In this document: positions 6,401 through 12,104 of the stretch, piece after piece
Layout: every line of letters starts with the position of its first letter
Position numbering within the stretch: position 1 is the stretch's first letter
Assembly: GCA_051819765.1 (NCBI GenBank)
Contig: JBNJGT010000040.1
Span: forward strand, 1 to 13,838
Source of the DNA: JBNJGT01 sp051819765
GTDB lineage: Archaea; Nanobdellota; Nanobdellia; Woesearchaeales; JACJVW01
Reading direction: 5' to 3'
DNA length: 13,838 nucleotides
The notes under the pieces: generated by a model
Told to the model about the DNA's origin: nothing
What the model saw: only the letters and a program-made list of their open reading frames with translations
Databases searched by the model: none
Position numbers and translations under genes: made by a program

Positions 6401-6903
6401 TTCAGTTCACTCTCCAATTCTTCGATTCGCTTTCGTAGGTTCTCGATTGTCTTTGAATTGTCCTGCTGCGACAAAAGGCTCCCGCATTCAGGACATTTAA
6501 ACTCAAAATTGATCGCCTGATCAAAATCCACCCTGACACACAGTGAAGGGCACAAGAAGAACATATTCTGATTTGCTTCCTCCTTTGTGAGTTTCTCTTT
6601 GAGCTGATTGAGTTTTTGTTCCTTGAGTTCCCTCACCAGTTGCTTGATCCGTGGCGAATTGAGCGTCCAATAGCTGATATACCAACCCTTTATCCGGTCC
6701 TTCTTCCGGTGATACACGACAATATTCTTGTCAAACATCCGGTACAGCATATTCCTGGTCTGGTTTACTTCAAATCCAAGCTGGTCTGCGATCTGGAACT
6801 CGGAAATATCCTTTTTATCCTTCAGATACCGCATTACAGGCAGAACGTCCTCGCCGACAAGCTCGGCTACGGTATCCTCCATCAGCTTGGTTGTGATTTT
6901 CAT
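6397..6903 (-). CDS. tfe: Transcription factor TFE, alpha subunit
   Basis: TFE is the archaeal counterpart of TFIIE alpha. It stabilises the open promoter complex of RNA polymerase with TBP and TFB. The 168-residue protein has an N-terminal extended winged helix (about 1-90). Within it, VLPVMRYLKDKKDISEFQIADQ and the block starting LGFEVNQTRNMLYRM are the conserved core. A charged linker helix follows, then a zinc ribbon with Cys118, Cys122, Cys137 and Cys140 (FFLCPSLC and FKCPECG). A short coiled-coil tail (IENLRKRIEELESELK) ends it. The start is the ATG at 6903; TATATAAG on the minus strand (6934-6927) lies 31 nt upstream. A 36-codon ORF overlaps its stop. Two palindromic elements lie upstream of its promoter. 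Confidence 0.95.
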   Translation of the reverse strand: MKITTKLMEDTVAELVGEDVLPVMRYLKDKKDISEFQIADQLGFEVNQTRNMLYRMFDKNIVVYHRKKDRIKGWYISYWTLNSPRIKQLVRELKEQKLNQLKEKLTKEEANQNMFFLCPSLCVRVDFDQAINFEFKCPECGSLLSQQDNSKTIENLRKRIEELESELK

Positions 6904-6926
6904 CTCTTTTTTACTCCAAACTTCAG

Positions 6927-6938
6927 CTTATATATAAA
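6927..6938 (-). promoter_or_regulatory. TATA box of tfe
   Basis: The minus strand reads TTTATATATAAG. The T at 6934 is 31 nt before the tfe ATG, and an overlapping register starts at 6938. A GGAG at 6917-6914 lies in the short leader that would arise from the longer register. Confidence 0.6.
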
Positions 6939-6974
6939 TTTTATTGTTTTTTGTTACTCTTTAGTTACAAATGG

Positions 6975-6990
6975 GTAGTGATTTCACTAC
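6975..6990. repeat. Perfect palindrome upstream of tfe (possible operator)
   Basis: GTAGTGA (6975-6981), TT, TCACTAC (6984-6990). It lies about 37 bp upstream of the tfe TATA box. The size and near-zero spacer are typical of a dimeric-regulator binding site. The regulator is not known. Confidence 0.45.
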
Positions 6991-6999
6991 TCTTCTCAC

Positions 7000-7030
7000 A
7001 GGGTACTTTCTGGAAGATACCCTATAAAAA
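7000..7030 (+). promoter_or_regulatory. Hairpin directly followed by an orphan TATA box
   Basis: AGGGTA (7000-7005) pairs with TACCCT (7018-7023), and TATAAAAA (7023-7030) begins at its last base. An ATG at 7054, 31 nt from the first T, opens only 16 codons (MIFKHFVDQNEQEFQQ). A second ATG at 7082 opens 29 codons ending at 7171. Either a very short leaderless gene or a non-coding transcript could start here, or the box is not used. Confidence 0.3.
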
Positions 7031-7162
7031 GCTTTTGTCTGTATATTTCTTTAATGATTTTTAAACATTTCGTAGACCAAAATGAGCAAGAATTCCAACA
7101 GTAAAGCCAAATCAACTCATACTCTCTCCTATCCCCAAATTAAAGGCAGACAGCACGTTGAC

Positions 7163-7714
7163 CTATCTTAGCCACTGGTGGATTACAACCTCCCGATCAG
7201 GCACAGCATTATGGTCTCTTTTCGGGTATCCGAATACCAAGGTTGCAATTATCTCTTCACTGTCAGGGATATTCAGGTCTTCTCGAACCTGTGAATCAGA
7301 ATCCAAGGCGATCCCAAACCCGATCCAACAACTGCCAAGGCCCAGGGATTTTGCCGCAAGGAACATGTTCTGGATACAAAGATTACAATCATCCCGTTTC
7401 CAGTCCCAACTACGTTCAGCAGTGACAAAGACAAGGAGCGGCGCATTAAAGAATAGGGTCCGTCCATCAAGTGAGAACCCCACCTTCTCTTCAATGTTTG
7501 CCTCTTTACAGGCGGCAATAGCCTTTTCATTATATTCTGCAATCTTAGCACTATCCTCCACGACTGCAAAGCGCCACGGCTGCCGATTCATCGCCGAAGG
7601 TGCCATGACCCCTGCCTTGAGTATGGTCTTCACAGTCTGCTCAGGGACCTGTTTATCCAAAAAGCTTCGCACCGACCGACGCTCAAAGATTGTCCGTAAA
7701 ACCTCATTGTCCAT
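7163..7714 (-). CDS. Nitroreductase-family FMN-dependent oxidoreductase
   Basis: Nitroreductase-fold enzymes are homodimeric flavoproteins that use NAD(P)H to reduce nitro compounds, quinones, flavins or other acceptors. The 183-residue protein has the family signatures: FERRSVRSF (residues 10-18, FMN phosphate binding), APSAMNRQPWRF (about 38-49), and the helix region DDCNLCIQNMFLAAKSLGLGSCWIGF that packs at the dimer interface. It ends IHQWLR. The start is the ATG at 7714 (MDNEVLRTIFERR), with TTTAAAAA on the minus strand (7744-7737) 30 nt upstream. A longer frame reaching 7987 runs through the promoter and is not coding. Length is on the short side for the family but all core blocks are present. 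The physiological substrate is unknown. Confidence 0.93.
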   Translation of the reverse strand: MDNEVLRTIFERRSVRSFLDKQVPEQTVKTILKAGVMAPSAMNRQPWRFAVVEDSAKIAEYNEKAIAACKEANIEEKVGFSLDGRTLFFNAPLLVFVTAERSWDWKRDDCNLCIQNMFLAAKSLGLGSCWIGFGIALDSDSQVREDLNIPDSEEIIATLVFGYPKRDHNAVPDREVVIHQWLR

Positions 7715-7736
7715 TATAAGCCAAAAGATTCCTCTT

Positions 7737-7804
7737 TTTTTAAAGCTTTGCAGATTTTCGACCAGCTTGCCAACCCACATCCTCCAAAGCAGAATATTTA
7801 AAAA
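7737..7804. promoter_or_regulatory. Divergent promoter region: nitroreductase and 47-residue gene
   Basis: Minus strand: TTTAAAAA (7744-7737), 30 nt before the nitroreductase ATG. Plus strand: TTTAAAAA (7797-7804), 41 nt before the ATG at 7838. This predicts transcript start at about 7827, where the GGAGGG motif begins. Confidence 0.6.
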
Positions 7805-7826
7805 GTCCCAGGAATCCCAGCAGCCT

Positions 7827-7832
7827 GGAGGG
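7827..7832 (+). promoter_or_regulatory. Shine-Dalgarno site of the 47-residue gene
   Basis: GGAGGG sits 5 nt before the ATG at 7838 and at the predicted transcript start. It is unusual here because most genes in the window appear leaderless. Confidence 0.6.
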
Positions 7833-7837
7833 ATAAC

Positions 7838-7981
7838 ATGGATAATAATGAAACTGAAGAAATCACTCCAGAAGAGATGATTGAAGAGAATAACGTCATT
7901 TTGAATGCGGTCATAGACCTTCTCGTCGAAAAGGAAATCATCTCTGAGGAAGAGTTGCAAAAAAAGTTGGAAGAAGAGTAA
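7838..7981 (+). CDS. Small acidic helical protein, 47 residues
   Basis: This is a 48-codon frame with a TATA box, a ribosome binding site (GGAGGG, 5-nt spacing) and its own terminator. That makes a real gene very likely despite its length. The protein is strongly acidic (about 20 Glu/Asp) and looks all-helical: an N-terminal part TEEITPEEMIEENN, a hydrophobic helix VILNAVIDLLVEKEI, and an acidic helix ISEEELQKKLEEE. Short sequences of the type LLVEKxIIxEEEL are common in archaeal and phage small proteins and in linker helices. I infer a small protein-protein interaction module, possibly an adaptor; I do not know a family name. It is divergent from the nitroreductase and convergent with the sugar phosphomutase. 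Confidence 0.8.
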   Translation: MDNNETEEITPEEMIEENNVILNAVIDLLVEKEIISEEELQKKLEEE

Positions 7982-8010
7982 ACCCAACAGGGTTTATTAT
8001 TTATTTTCTA
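7979..8010 (+). terminator. Hairpin and T-rich terminator after the 47-residue gene
   Basis: TAAACCC (7979-7985) pairs with GGGTTTA (7990-7996) over a 4-nt loop, and a T-rich stretch (TTATTATTTATTTTC) follows. The stem includes the stop codon. The T-rich part overlaps the last codons of the convergent phosphomutase gene. On the minus strand no T-run follows, so it acts mainly for the plus strand. Confidence 0.65.
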
Positions 8011-9310
8011 TTATTCGTTGTATTGTCGCAAGCTTCTCATCCCGCAATTCCTCGGTATCTGCTTCAAGGCGCAACCGCACGACCGGCTCAGTATTTGACT
8101 TTCGCAGGTTGAACCACCACTCAGGGTATTCTATGGTGATACCATCCAGCTCTGAAAAAGCTCCATCACTAAACTGTCCTTTTACCTGCTCAAATATCTT
8201 GTCAGGATCACTCACTGTCATATTGATCTCAGGCGTTGCCGCATGCACCCGGTACGAAGCGATGATATCCGAGAGCCGACGACCATCAGCCTTCAGGGCA
8301 GTAAGGATCTTTACCGCCGCAAATAATCCATCATCGATGCAACAGTTCGCCGGAAACATCATGTGTCCTGAAAACTCCGCCGCAAGTGCACCCCCTCGGT
8401 CAATGAGTGCCTCCTTGTAAAATGGATTACCTACACGCATTTTCACAGGCTCCCCACCAAGTCTTTGAATCTCTTCCTCAACCACACGGCTGAACCGCAG
8501 GTCATAATACACCTGCTTTTTTTCTGAATGCACAAGCTCAGAATGCGCAAGAAAAGCAGTCAAAAGATCGACCGGCACGGTCTCTCCATTCTCATCAACA
8601 AGGATGCACCGATCAGCATCGCCATCAAAAGCGATCCCACAGTCTGCCCCACGTTCTAAGACGCGCTTCTGCAGCGCTCCAAGATTCTCCTCCACAAGCG
8701 GGTTTGCCTCGTGATTCGGAAACGAGCCATCCGGTTCAGCATACAGTTCCTCTAAGGTCCCGTCCATTGCACCAAAGACCGGCTTAGCAGTCAGCGCTCC
8801 GACTCCGTTGCCATAATCCACCACCACATTCACTCCGGACAAATCCCCCGTCTTACGTACATGATCACAGTACCCATCCAGTATATCCCCTACATCAAAG
8901 TATCGGCCCCCTTCAGCCCTGACGTACTCATCCTCACACAGCTTTTTGAGTTCCAGCAGTTCAGTGGTATGCACCTGATACCCGGGTTTCTTGACGATCT
9001 TGAATCCATTGTAATGCCCGGGATTATGAGAGGCGCTGATCATGACCCCTACACCGAATGCGTGGGTTGCGACTGCATAGCTGACGAGCGGCGTGGTGCA
9101 TAGCCCCAATGAATGCACTGTCCCGCCTGCGTCCATGACTCCCTTGCAAAGCCCTTTCATAAGTGCTTCAGAGGATTCTCTCATGTCCCTGCCAATAACA
9201 ACATCACTGCACCCAAAATGTTGCATGATTGCGTTACCAAGCTGTGCCGCAAGCTCCTCTGTGATATCCTCACCGTAAATTCCTCGTACATCATATGCCT
9301 TGAATGCCAT
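7997..9310 (-). CDS. Phosphomannomutase / phosphoglucomutase (alpha-D-phosphohexomutase)
   Basis: This enzyme interconverts sugar 1- and 6-phosphates through a phosphoserine, supplying sugar nucleotides for glycans. The 437-residue length is normal for the ManB/GlmM-like family, and all four domains are visible. The active-site loop ISASHNP carries catalytic Ser94. The Mg2+ loop FDGDADR has Asp229, Asp231 and Asp233. The sugar-binding loop is AEFSGH (311-316), where the usual motif is GE(M/F)SGH. The phosphate-binding loop RKSNTEP lies at 403-409. Whether it prefers mannose, glucose or glucosamine phosphates cannot be told. The start is the ATG at 9310, with TAATAAAG on the minus strand (9339-9332) 29 nt upstream. 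An FkbM-like methyltransferase lies divergently upstream. Confidence 0.95.
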   Translation of the reverse strand: MAFKAYDVRGIYGEDITEELAAQLGNAIMQHFGCSDVVIGRDMRESSEALMKGLCKGVMDAGGTVHSLGLCTTPLVSYAVATHAFGVGVMISASHNPGHYNGFKIVKKPGYQVHTTELLELKKLCEDEYVRAEGGRYFDVGDILDGYCDHVRKTGDLSGVNVVVDYGNGVGALTAKPVFGAMDGTLEELYAEPDGSFPNHEANPLVEENLGALQKRVLERGADCGIAFDGDADRCILVDENGETVPVDLLTAFLAHSELVHSEKKQVYYDLRFSRVVEEEIQRLGGEPVKMRVGNPFYKEALIDRGGALAAEFSGHMMFPANCCIDDGLFAAVKILTALKADGRRLSDIIASYRVHAATPEINMTVSDPDKIFEQVKGQFSDGAFSELDGITIEYPEWWFNLRKSNTEPVVRLRLEADTEELRDEKLATIQRIIENK

Positions 9311-9329
9311 GGGGTTTCATTCAGACAAG

Positions 9330-9395
9330 AGCTTTATTAGTGTTTCGCTAAACCTCAGTTGGGTTCCAACACCCCTACTTGCAGGCAAGTAGCAT
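9330..9395 (-). ncRNA. Candidate small structured RNA upstream of the phosphohexomutase
   Basis: TTTTTTAA on the minus strand (9424-9417) predicts a transcript start near 9395. The sequence that follows folds into three successive hairpins: CTACTTGC/GCAAGTAG (9392-9375, 8 bp, 2-nt loop), then GTTGG-AAC-CCAAC, then GTTT-AGCG-AAAC. The region ends at the phosphomutase TATA box. The predicted transcript would begin with an ATG opening a 6-codon frame (MLLACK). It may therefore be a small RNA, a regulated leader or a chance set of palindromes. I see no match to SRP RNA, RNase P RNA or a C/D-box RNA. Confidence 0.3.
9332..9339 (-). promoter_or_regulatory. TATA box of the phosphohexomutase
   Basis: TAATAAAG on the minus strand, first T 29 nt before the ATG at 9310. 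It is weaker in sequence than the other boxes but correctly placed. Confidence 0.5.
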
Positions 9396-9503
9396 ATCGT
9401 GGGCGATTCCCTGATCTTAAAAAACCTGGACTCTCTCATTGACAAACACAAGAGGTTCAGAACACAGGCATGGTTCTGCAGATAATCCTCAGATACAGAA
9501 ACA

Positions 9504-9511
9504 TTTATAGA
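9504..9511 (+). promoter_or_regulatory. TATA box of the FkbM-like methyltransferase
   Basis: TTTATAGA has its first T 29 nt before the ATG at 9533, and a purine-rich stretch (CAGAAACA) precedes it as a possible BRE. Confidence 0.6.
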
Positions 9512-9532
9512 GTATGACATACCTATCATGGT

Positions 9533-10159
9533 ATGGCTATCGACAAGATCCACAACCACTCGTTCTTCGACACGATCAATGAGGCGTCCGTCGTCGTGGA
9601 GCTAGGCGCTGACAAAGGTCAGTTCGCAAAAGTTTTCACCCAGAAGTACACCTACAAAAGACTCATCCTTGTTGAAGCCAATCCAGAACGGGTCAAAGAC
9701 CTAGAAGCCCTCAACCTTGAAGCCCCCATCCTCAATGCAGCCATCAGCTGCCAAAGCAAGAAAGCGTCCCTTTACATAAACCACAAGACCAGTTCCCTCA
9801 TCAAGAGTTTCGCGGAGGTCGCCGACTTCATCGATGATACACCAACCTATACCACCCCCGAACACAGCACCATTGATTCCATCACCTTCAATGACCTGCT
9901 CAATCGGTTCAAGCTTGATCACATAGACTTGTTGGTGGTCGATATTGAAGGCTCTGAATATGAACTGTTCGAAAGTTTCGACGCCGACGTCCGTCAGATA
10001 TCAGTCATTTTCCATGATTACCTTGATCCGACCTACCGCAAACGAACAGAAAACATCATCCAGCACATGAGATTCCAGGGCTATGAAGTCATTATCACCG
10101 GGACCACTGAGGGGTTTGGCAGTCCCTATCATCACTGCCTCTTCTATAAGAACCATTAA
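9533..10159 (+). CDS. FkbM-family SAM-dependent methyltransferase
   Basis: FkbM-type enzymes are class I methyltransferases, often O-methylating sugars or polyketides. The 208-residue protein shows the Rossmann SAM-binding motif VVVELGADKGQF (residues 20-31), the acidic end of strand 2 in ILVEANPERV (45-53), and the family signature DLLVVDIEGSEYELF (132-146). HDYLDP (161-166) occupies the position of the usual substrate-region DLH-type motif. Length is close to the minimal family core. The start is the ATG at 9533, from TTTATAGA 29 nt upstream. It is divergent from the phosphohexomutase, which may hint at a role in glycan modification (inference). The acceptor is unknown. Confidence 0.9.
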   Translation: MAIDKIHNHSFFDTINEASVVVELGADKGQFAKVFTQKYTYKRLILVEANPERVKDLEALNLEAPILNAAISCQSKKASLYINHKTSSLIKSFAEVADFIDDTPTYTTPEHSTIDSITFNDLLNRFKLDHIDLLVVDIEGSEYELFESFDADVRQISVIFHDYLDPTYRKRTENIIQHMRFQGYEVIITGTTEGFGSPYHHCLFYKNH

Positions 10160-10264
10160 ACTCACGCAATGTTGCCATGAATCTGGCCTGATCCCCCAGG
10201 GAACCCACAGACATTAGGCTCCGCTTCAAGTTTTGGTAAGGCATCCATGTTTGCCTCTTCTGAC

Positions 10265-10476
10265 TTAAATCCTCAGCCTTGCATCACTCCTAGACCGAGA
10301 CCTTCTCGTGCGTGCCCGAAGTTTTCTGCGTCTCTTCTGCTCAGACGTCAGATTCGAGTCCAGCAGACATAAATGAAGATTTCGTATTCCATGATCAAGT
10401 CCCTCTCCAGAAATATGATTTCCGATATTAAATTCCTCCAAAAATGGTGAGCCTCACGAATAGACAAGCCTAGCAT
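10265..10476 (-). pseudogene. Possible frame-broken small gene, about 70 residues
   Basis: From an ATG at 10476 one frame reads MLGLSIREAHHF before a T5 run. A different frame continues from that run with LEEFNIGNHISGEG, then LDHGIRNLHLCLLDS, and ends in a strongly basic tail (QKRRRKLRARTRRSRSRS) with TAA at 10265. Joining them needs a single -1 shift at the T5 run (one T lost, or a sequencing error). The joined product looks like a small nucleic-acid-binding protein. There is no good TATA box at the expected distance and I recognise no family, so this may be chance. Confidence 0.2.
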
Positions 10477-10550
10477 TGTGCAATTGTAAAAAAATCCATT
10501 AAGAAATGTTAATAATCAACAAGGTATCCCCCTAGAGACATAAATACGTA

Positions 10551-10556
10551 GGGTGA
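10551..10556 (+). promoter_or_regulatory. Shine-Dalgarno site of the 101-residue gene
   Basis: GGGTGA lies 4 nt before the ATG at 10561. It resembles the archaeal GGTGA consensus and supports that start. Confidence 0.5.
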
Positions 10557-10560
10557 AAAT

Positions 10561-10866
10561 ATGCCTGGCCAAAATGGAGATGATTCAGATAATATAGGAG
10601 CAATCCTGGCAAACATAAACGGACGTCGCAGCAAGAACCATAAAGTAATGGATAGTCTGTTGTGCGAGATGGATAGCATTTTGATGACGGTCATGGATTA
10701 TGGTGCAGATGCATTTGAAGATTTCTTCCAAAGGCTTGATACCAAACCAGCCTGTGCCTCTGTAGATTCGGTTGACAACTATGTTGCCTGCGTGTACGAG
10801 AGATGGGACTCAACCTTTAATGAAGTCAAATCCAAGTATGAGAAAAACATGTACGCTGGGATGTGA
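10561..10866 (+). CDS. Unrecognised protein, 101 residues
   Basis: I do not recognise this protein. It is acidic and probably all-helical, with a polar N-terminus (MPGQNGDDSDN), a helix NIGAILANINGRR, a longer amphipathic helix LLCEMDSILMTVMDYG, and a C-terminal part YERWDSTFNEVKSKYEKN. It has three Cys residues and no membrane segment or signal peptide. The start is the ATG at 10561, with GGGTGA 4 nt upstream; TTAATAAT at 10509 is the best TATA candidate and would leave a leader of about 22 nt. It stands alone at the edge of the gene-poor segment. After its TGA stop the same frame stays open for 35 more codons. Confidence 0.6.
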   Translation: MPGQNGDDSDNIGAILANINGRRSKNHKVMDSLLCEMDSILMTVMDYGADAFEDFFQRLDTKPACASVDSVDNYVACVYERWDSTFNEVKSKYEKNMYAGM

Positions 10867-11264
10867 AAACTAGCCGTGGATAGACGGCGTAAATGGCCTG
10901 ATCCAGATGCTCAGCACATAACGACAGAGATAATAGTTAAGCAGCACAACCGAATGCTGTCGGCTGCTCCATGACAGCAAACTCCAGCACAAAAGATTGG
11001 ATTCATACCCGCCTAAAATATCGAACAGGATGAGACTTCTAAACCTCATGAAAAGCACTATATGCCCATTCAAACGGATACAACCCCTCTTGCAACTGGT
11101 TTTATTGACTGACTATGATTGATCCATACAACAATGACGCAAACAACTTGTTAACCGACCAAGTCCCAAATCAGTCACTAAAAGCATCTGCACGAACTCA
11201 CTCTCAATAAGAGCCACTACCATTAAATTAATAAGAATCGGGACCAGTGGCCCCTTGGGCAAAA
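10867..11264. other. Stretch without a confident gene
   Basis: There are about 400 bases between the 101-residue gene and the end of the 100-residue gene. All six frames are broken every 20-45 codons. On the plus strand the frame of the upstream gene resumes after its TGA and runs to a second TGA at about 10972. The plus strand is rich in A and C, which makes random translations look deceptively protein-like. No tRNA, hairpin terminator or strong TATA box followed by a gene is seen. Confidence 0.5.
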
Positions 11265-11567
11265 TCAAAGAATATTGCAGAGCGCCCTATAATACTGTGT
11301 CTCATACGACTTCACTACAGGAGAACCATACACTTCCTGCTTGGTATGTCCCATGCCCATCAACGTTGCCATCAATAGACTGGGATGATACTCAGCAAAC
11401 TCGCGTTTGCCCCACCCTTGCATTGATTGCTGTGTCGGAATATCTATTCGCCCGTAGCGGTCTTGACCAAACGGTTCTTGACCAATTGGTCTTGGCTCAT
11501 ACGTTTTGACTACTGGTTCTGCACCCACACTGGTTCCTGTCCCAAACAATGTATCATCGATACACAT
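11265..11567 (-). CDS. Unrecognised repeat-containing protein, 100 residues
   Basis: The gene has its own TATA box (TTTAAATA, 11609-11602 on the minus strand) and a ribosome binding site (GAGGTG, 11579-11574, 6 nt before the ATG). The TATA-to-ATG distance is 42 nt, so the message should start at the ribosome binding site. The protein has no family I recognise. It contains PVVKTYE (residues 18-24) and PVVKSYE (83-89), and a pentad repeat GQEPF/GQDRY near residues 29-38. It is rich in Gly, Tyr, Gln and Pro and has no signal peptide or membrane segment. Low-complexity repeated segments suggest a structural or scaffold peptide with short binding motifs at both ends (inference). Confidence 0.65.
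   Translation of the reverse strand: MCIDDTLFGTGTSVGAEPVVKTYEPRPIGQEPFGQDRYGRIDIPTQQSMQGWGKREFAEYHPSLLMATLMGMGHTKQEVYGSPVVKSYETQYYRALCNIL
11302..11516. repeat. Pair of imperfect 20-nt direct repeats within the 100-residue gene
   Basis: TCATACGACTTCACTACAGG (11302-11321) and TCATACGTTTTGACTACTGG (11497-11516) differ at five positions and encode the two PVVK(S/T)YE motifs. A tandem copy of TCTTGACCAA (11461-11470 and 11476-11485, 15-nt period) encodes the GQ(E/D) pentads. Confidence 0.6.
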
Positions 11568-11573
11568 CTATTA

Positions 11574-11609
11574 CACCTCGTGCCTTTTATGACAACGCAC
11601 CTATTTAAA
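11574..11609 (-). promoter_or_regulatory. Promoter and ribosome binding site of the 100-residue gene
   Basis: TTTAAATA (11609-11602) is followed 30 nt later by GAGGTG (11579-11574), then a 6-nt spacer and the ATG at 11567. This matches the layout of the 47-residue gene at 7838 and differs from the leaderless genes. Confidence 0.6.
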
Positions 11610-11683
11610 GATTTGGATATGAAGAACACGATCTGATCCGGTGCCGTGAAAACCTTAAAATTCTTAGGCTAACCACTAACCTA

Positions 11684-11866
11684 TCATGGAGCCCACCTGA
11701 AGCATACCAAGAGCAGATACTTCCCAAAAACCCCGGCTACCTGCTGACAACATACAATGCATATCGCTGCAAAAATTCCAATGATCATTGCCTGCAAGAT
11801 ATTGTTACTTTCTAGGCTAAACCCGTACTGCCACAAATAGTAGAATACCCTCCACACCAAGGACAT
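11684..11866 (-). CDS. Possible small membrane protein, 60 residues
   Basis: From an ATG at 11866 the frame encodes MSLVWRVFYYLWQYGFSLES, a hydrophobic segment AMIIGIFAAICIVCC (about 28-43), then QQVAGVFGKYLLLVCFRWAP. This gives one clear and up to three weak membrane helices. A GGGTG (11877-11873) 6 nt upstream could be the ribosome binding site. The nearest TATA box (first T at 11923) would give a start near 11894, where a different frame of 25 codons (MKNHSKGADHVLGVEGILLF...) opens. So either the leader is about 30 nt, or the two frames are parts of one broken gene. No family recognised. Confidence 0.35.
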   Translation of the reverse strand: MSLVWRVFYYLWQYGFSLESNNILQAMIIGIFAAICIVCCQQVAGVFGKYLLLVCFRWAP

Positions 11867-12104
11867 GATCTGCACCCTTACTATGATTTTTCATCTTCTA
11901 TCTCAAGCAGGCATGGTATAAAATATTTTCCCCAAAAGGCTGATTTTAGGCTCCATACTGGCCCTTCGATGACGGAAGAGATATGATTTATCAAAAGCAC
12001 CATAAGTCTGAACTCATAACCTCGCGCAAGAGTTAGAACAGATTCGCAGTTAAGAGAAACGAATACCTAAGCAAACCTTCAGCCAGCAAGCAATGATCAC
12101 CAAC

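Larger units (their letters stand above)
10160..10560. other. Intergenic stretch with no confident gene
   Basis: There are 401 bases without a confident gene. On the minus strand there is a pair of overlapping frames that could be one broken gene (10476-10265). A sequence resembling a tRNA T-arm at about 10349 does not fold. TTAATAAT (10509-10516) and ACATAAATAC (about 10538-10547) are possible TATA boxes for the gene at 10561. No terminator was seen directly after the methyltransferase. Confidence 0.5.
11568..12104. other. Stretch with at most one small gene
   Basis: There are 537 bases between the 100-residue gene and the 135-residue gene. It contains the possible 60-residue membrane ORF (11684-11866). 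Two TATA-like boxes are followed at 29-31 nt by ATGs of very short frames: a 25-codon frame from 11894 on the minus strand and a 4-codon frame from 11686 on the plus strand. The box TATAAAATA at 11917-11925 can be read in both directions. I see no RNA gene. Confidence 0.45.

Noticed and set aside
7715..7987. N-terminal extension of the nitroreductase on the minus strand
   Set aside because: It overlaps the 47-residue gene and its promoter, and the known family N-terminus begins at 7714 with a TATA box 30 nt upstream.
9317..9559. 80-codon minus-strand frame over the fkbM promoter
   Set aside because: No usable promoter, overlaps the methyltransferase start and promoter, and the translation shows no order.
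10340..10372. tRNA-like T-arm (GATTCGAGTCC)
   Set aside because: Flanking bases do not form a T-stem (A-C and A-A mismatches), and no anticodon arm or acceptor stem can be built around it.
10870..11073. 67-codon minus-strand hydrophobic frame
   Set aside because: TTG start, no TATA box or ribosome binding site, and unordered Leu/Ser/Trp-rich translation; likely noise.
11255..11509. 84-codon plus-strand frame opposite the 100-residue repeat protein
   Set aside because: The minus-strand frame has a promoter, ribosome binding site and repeated motifs; the plus-strand frame has none of these.
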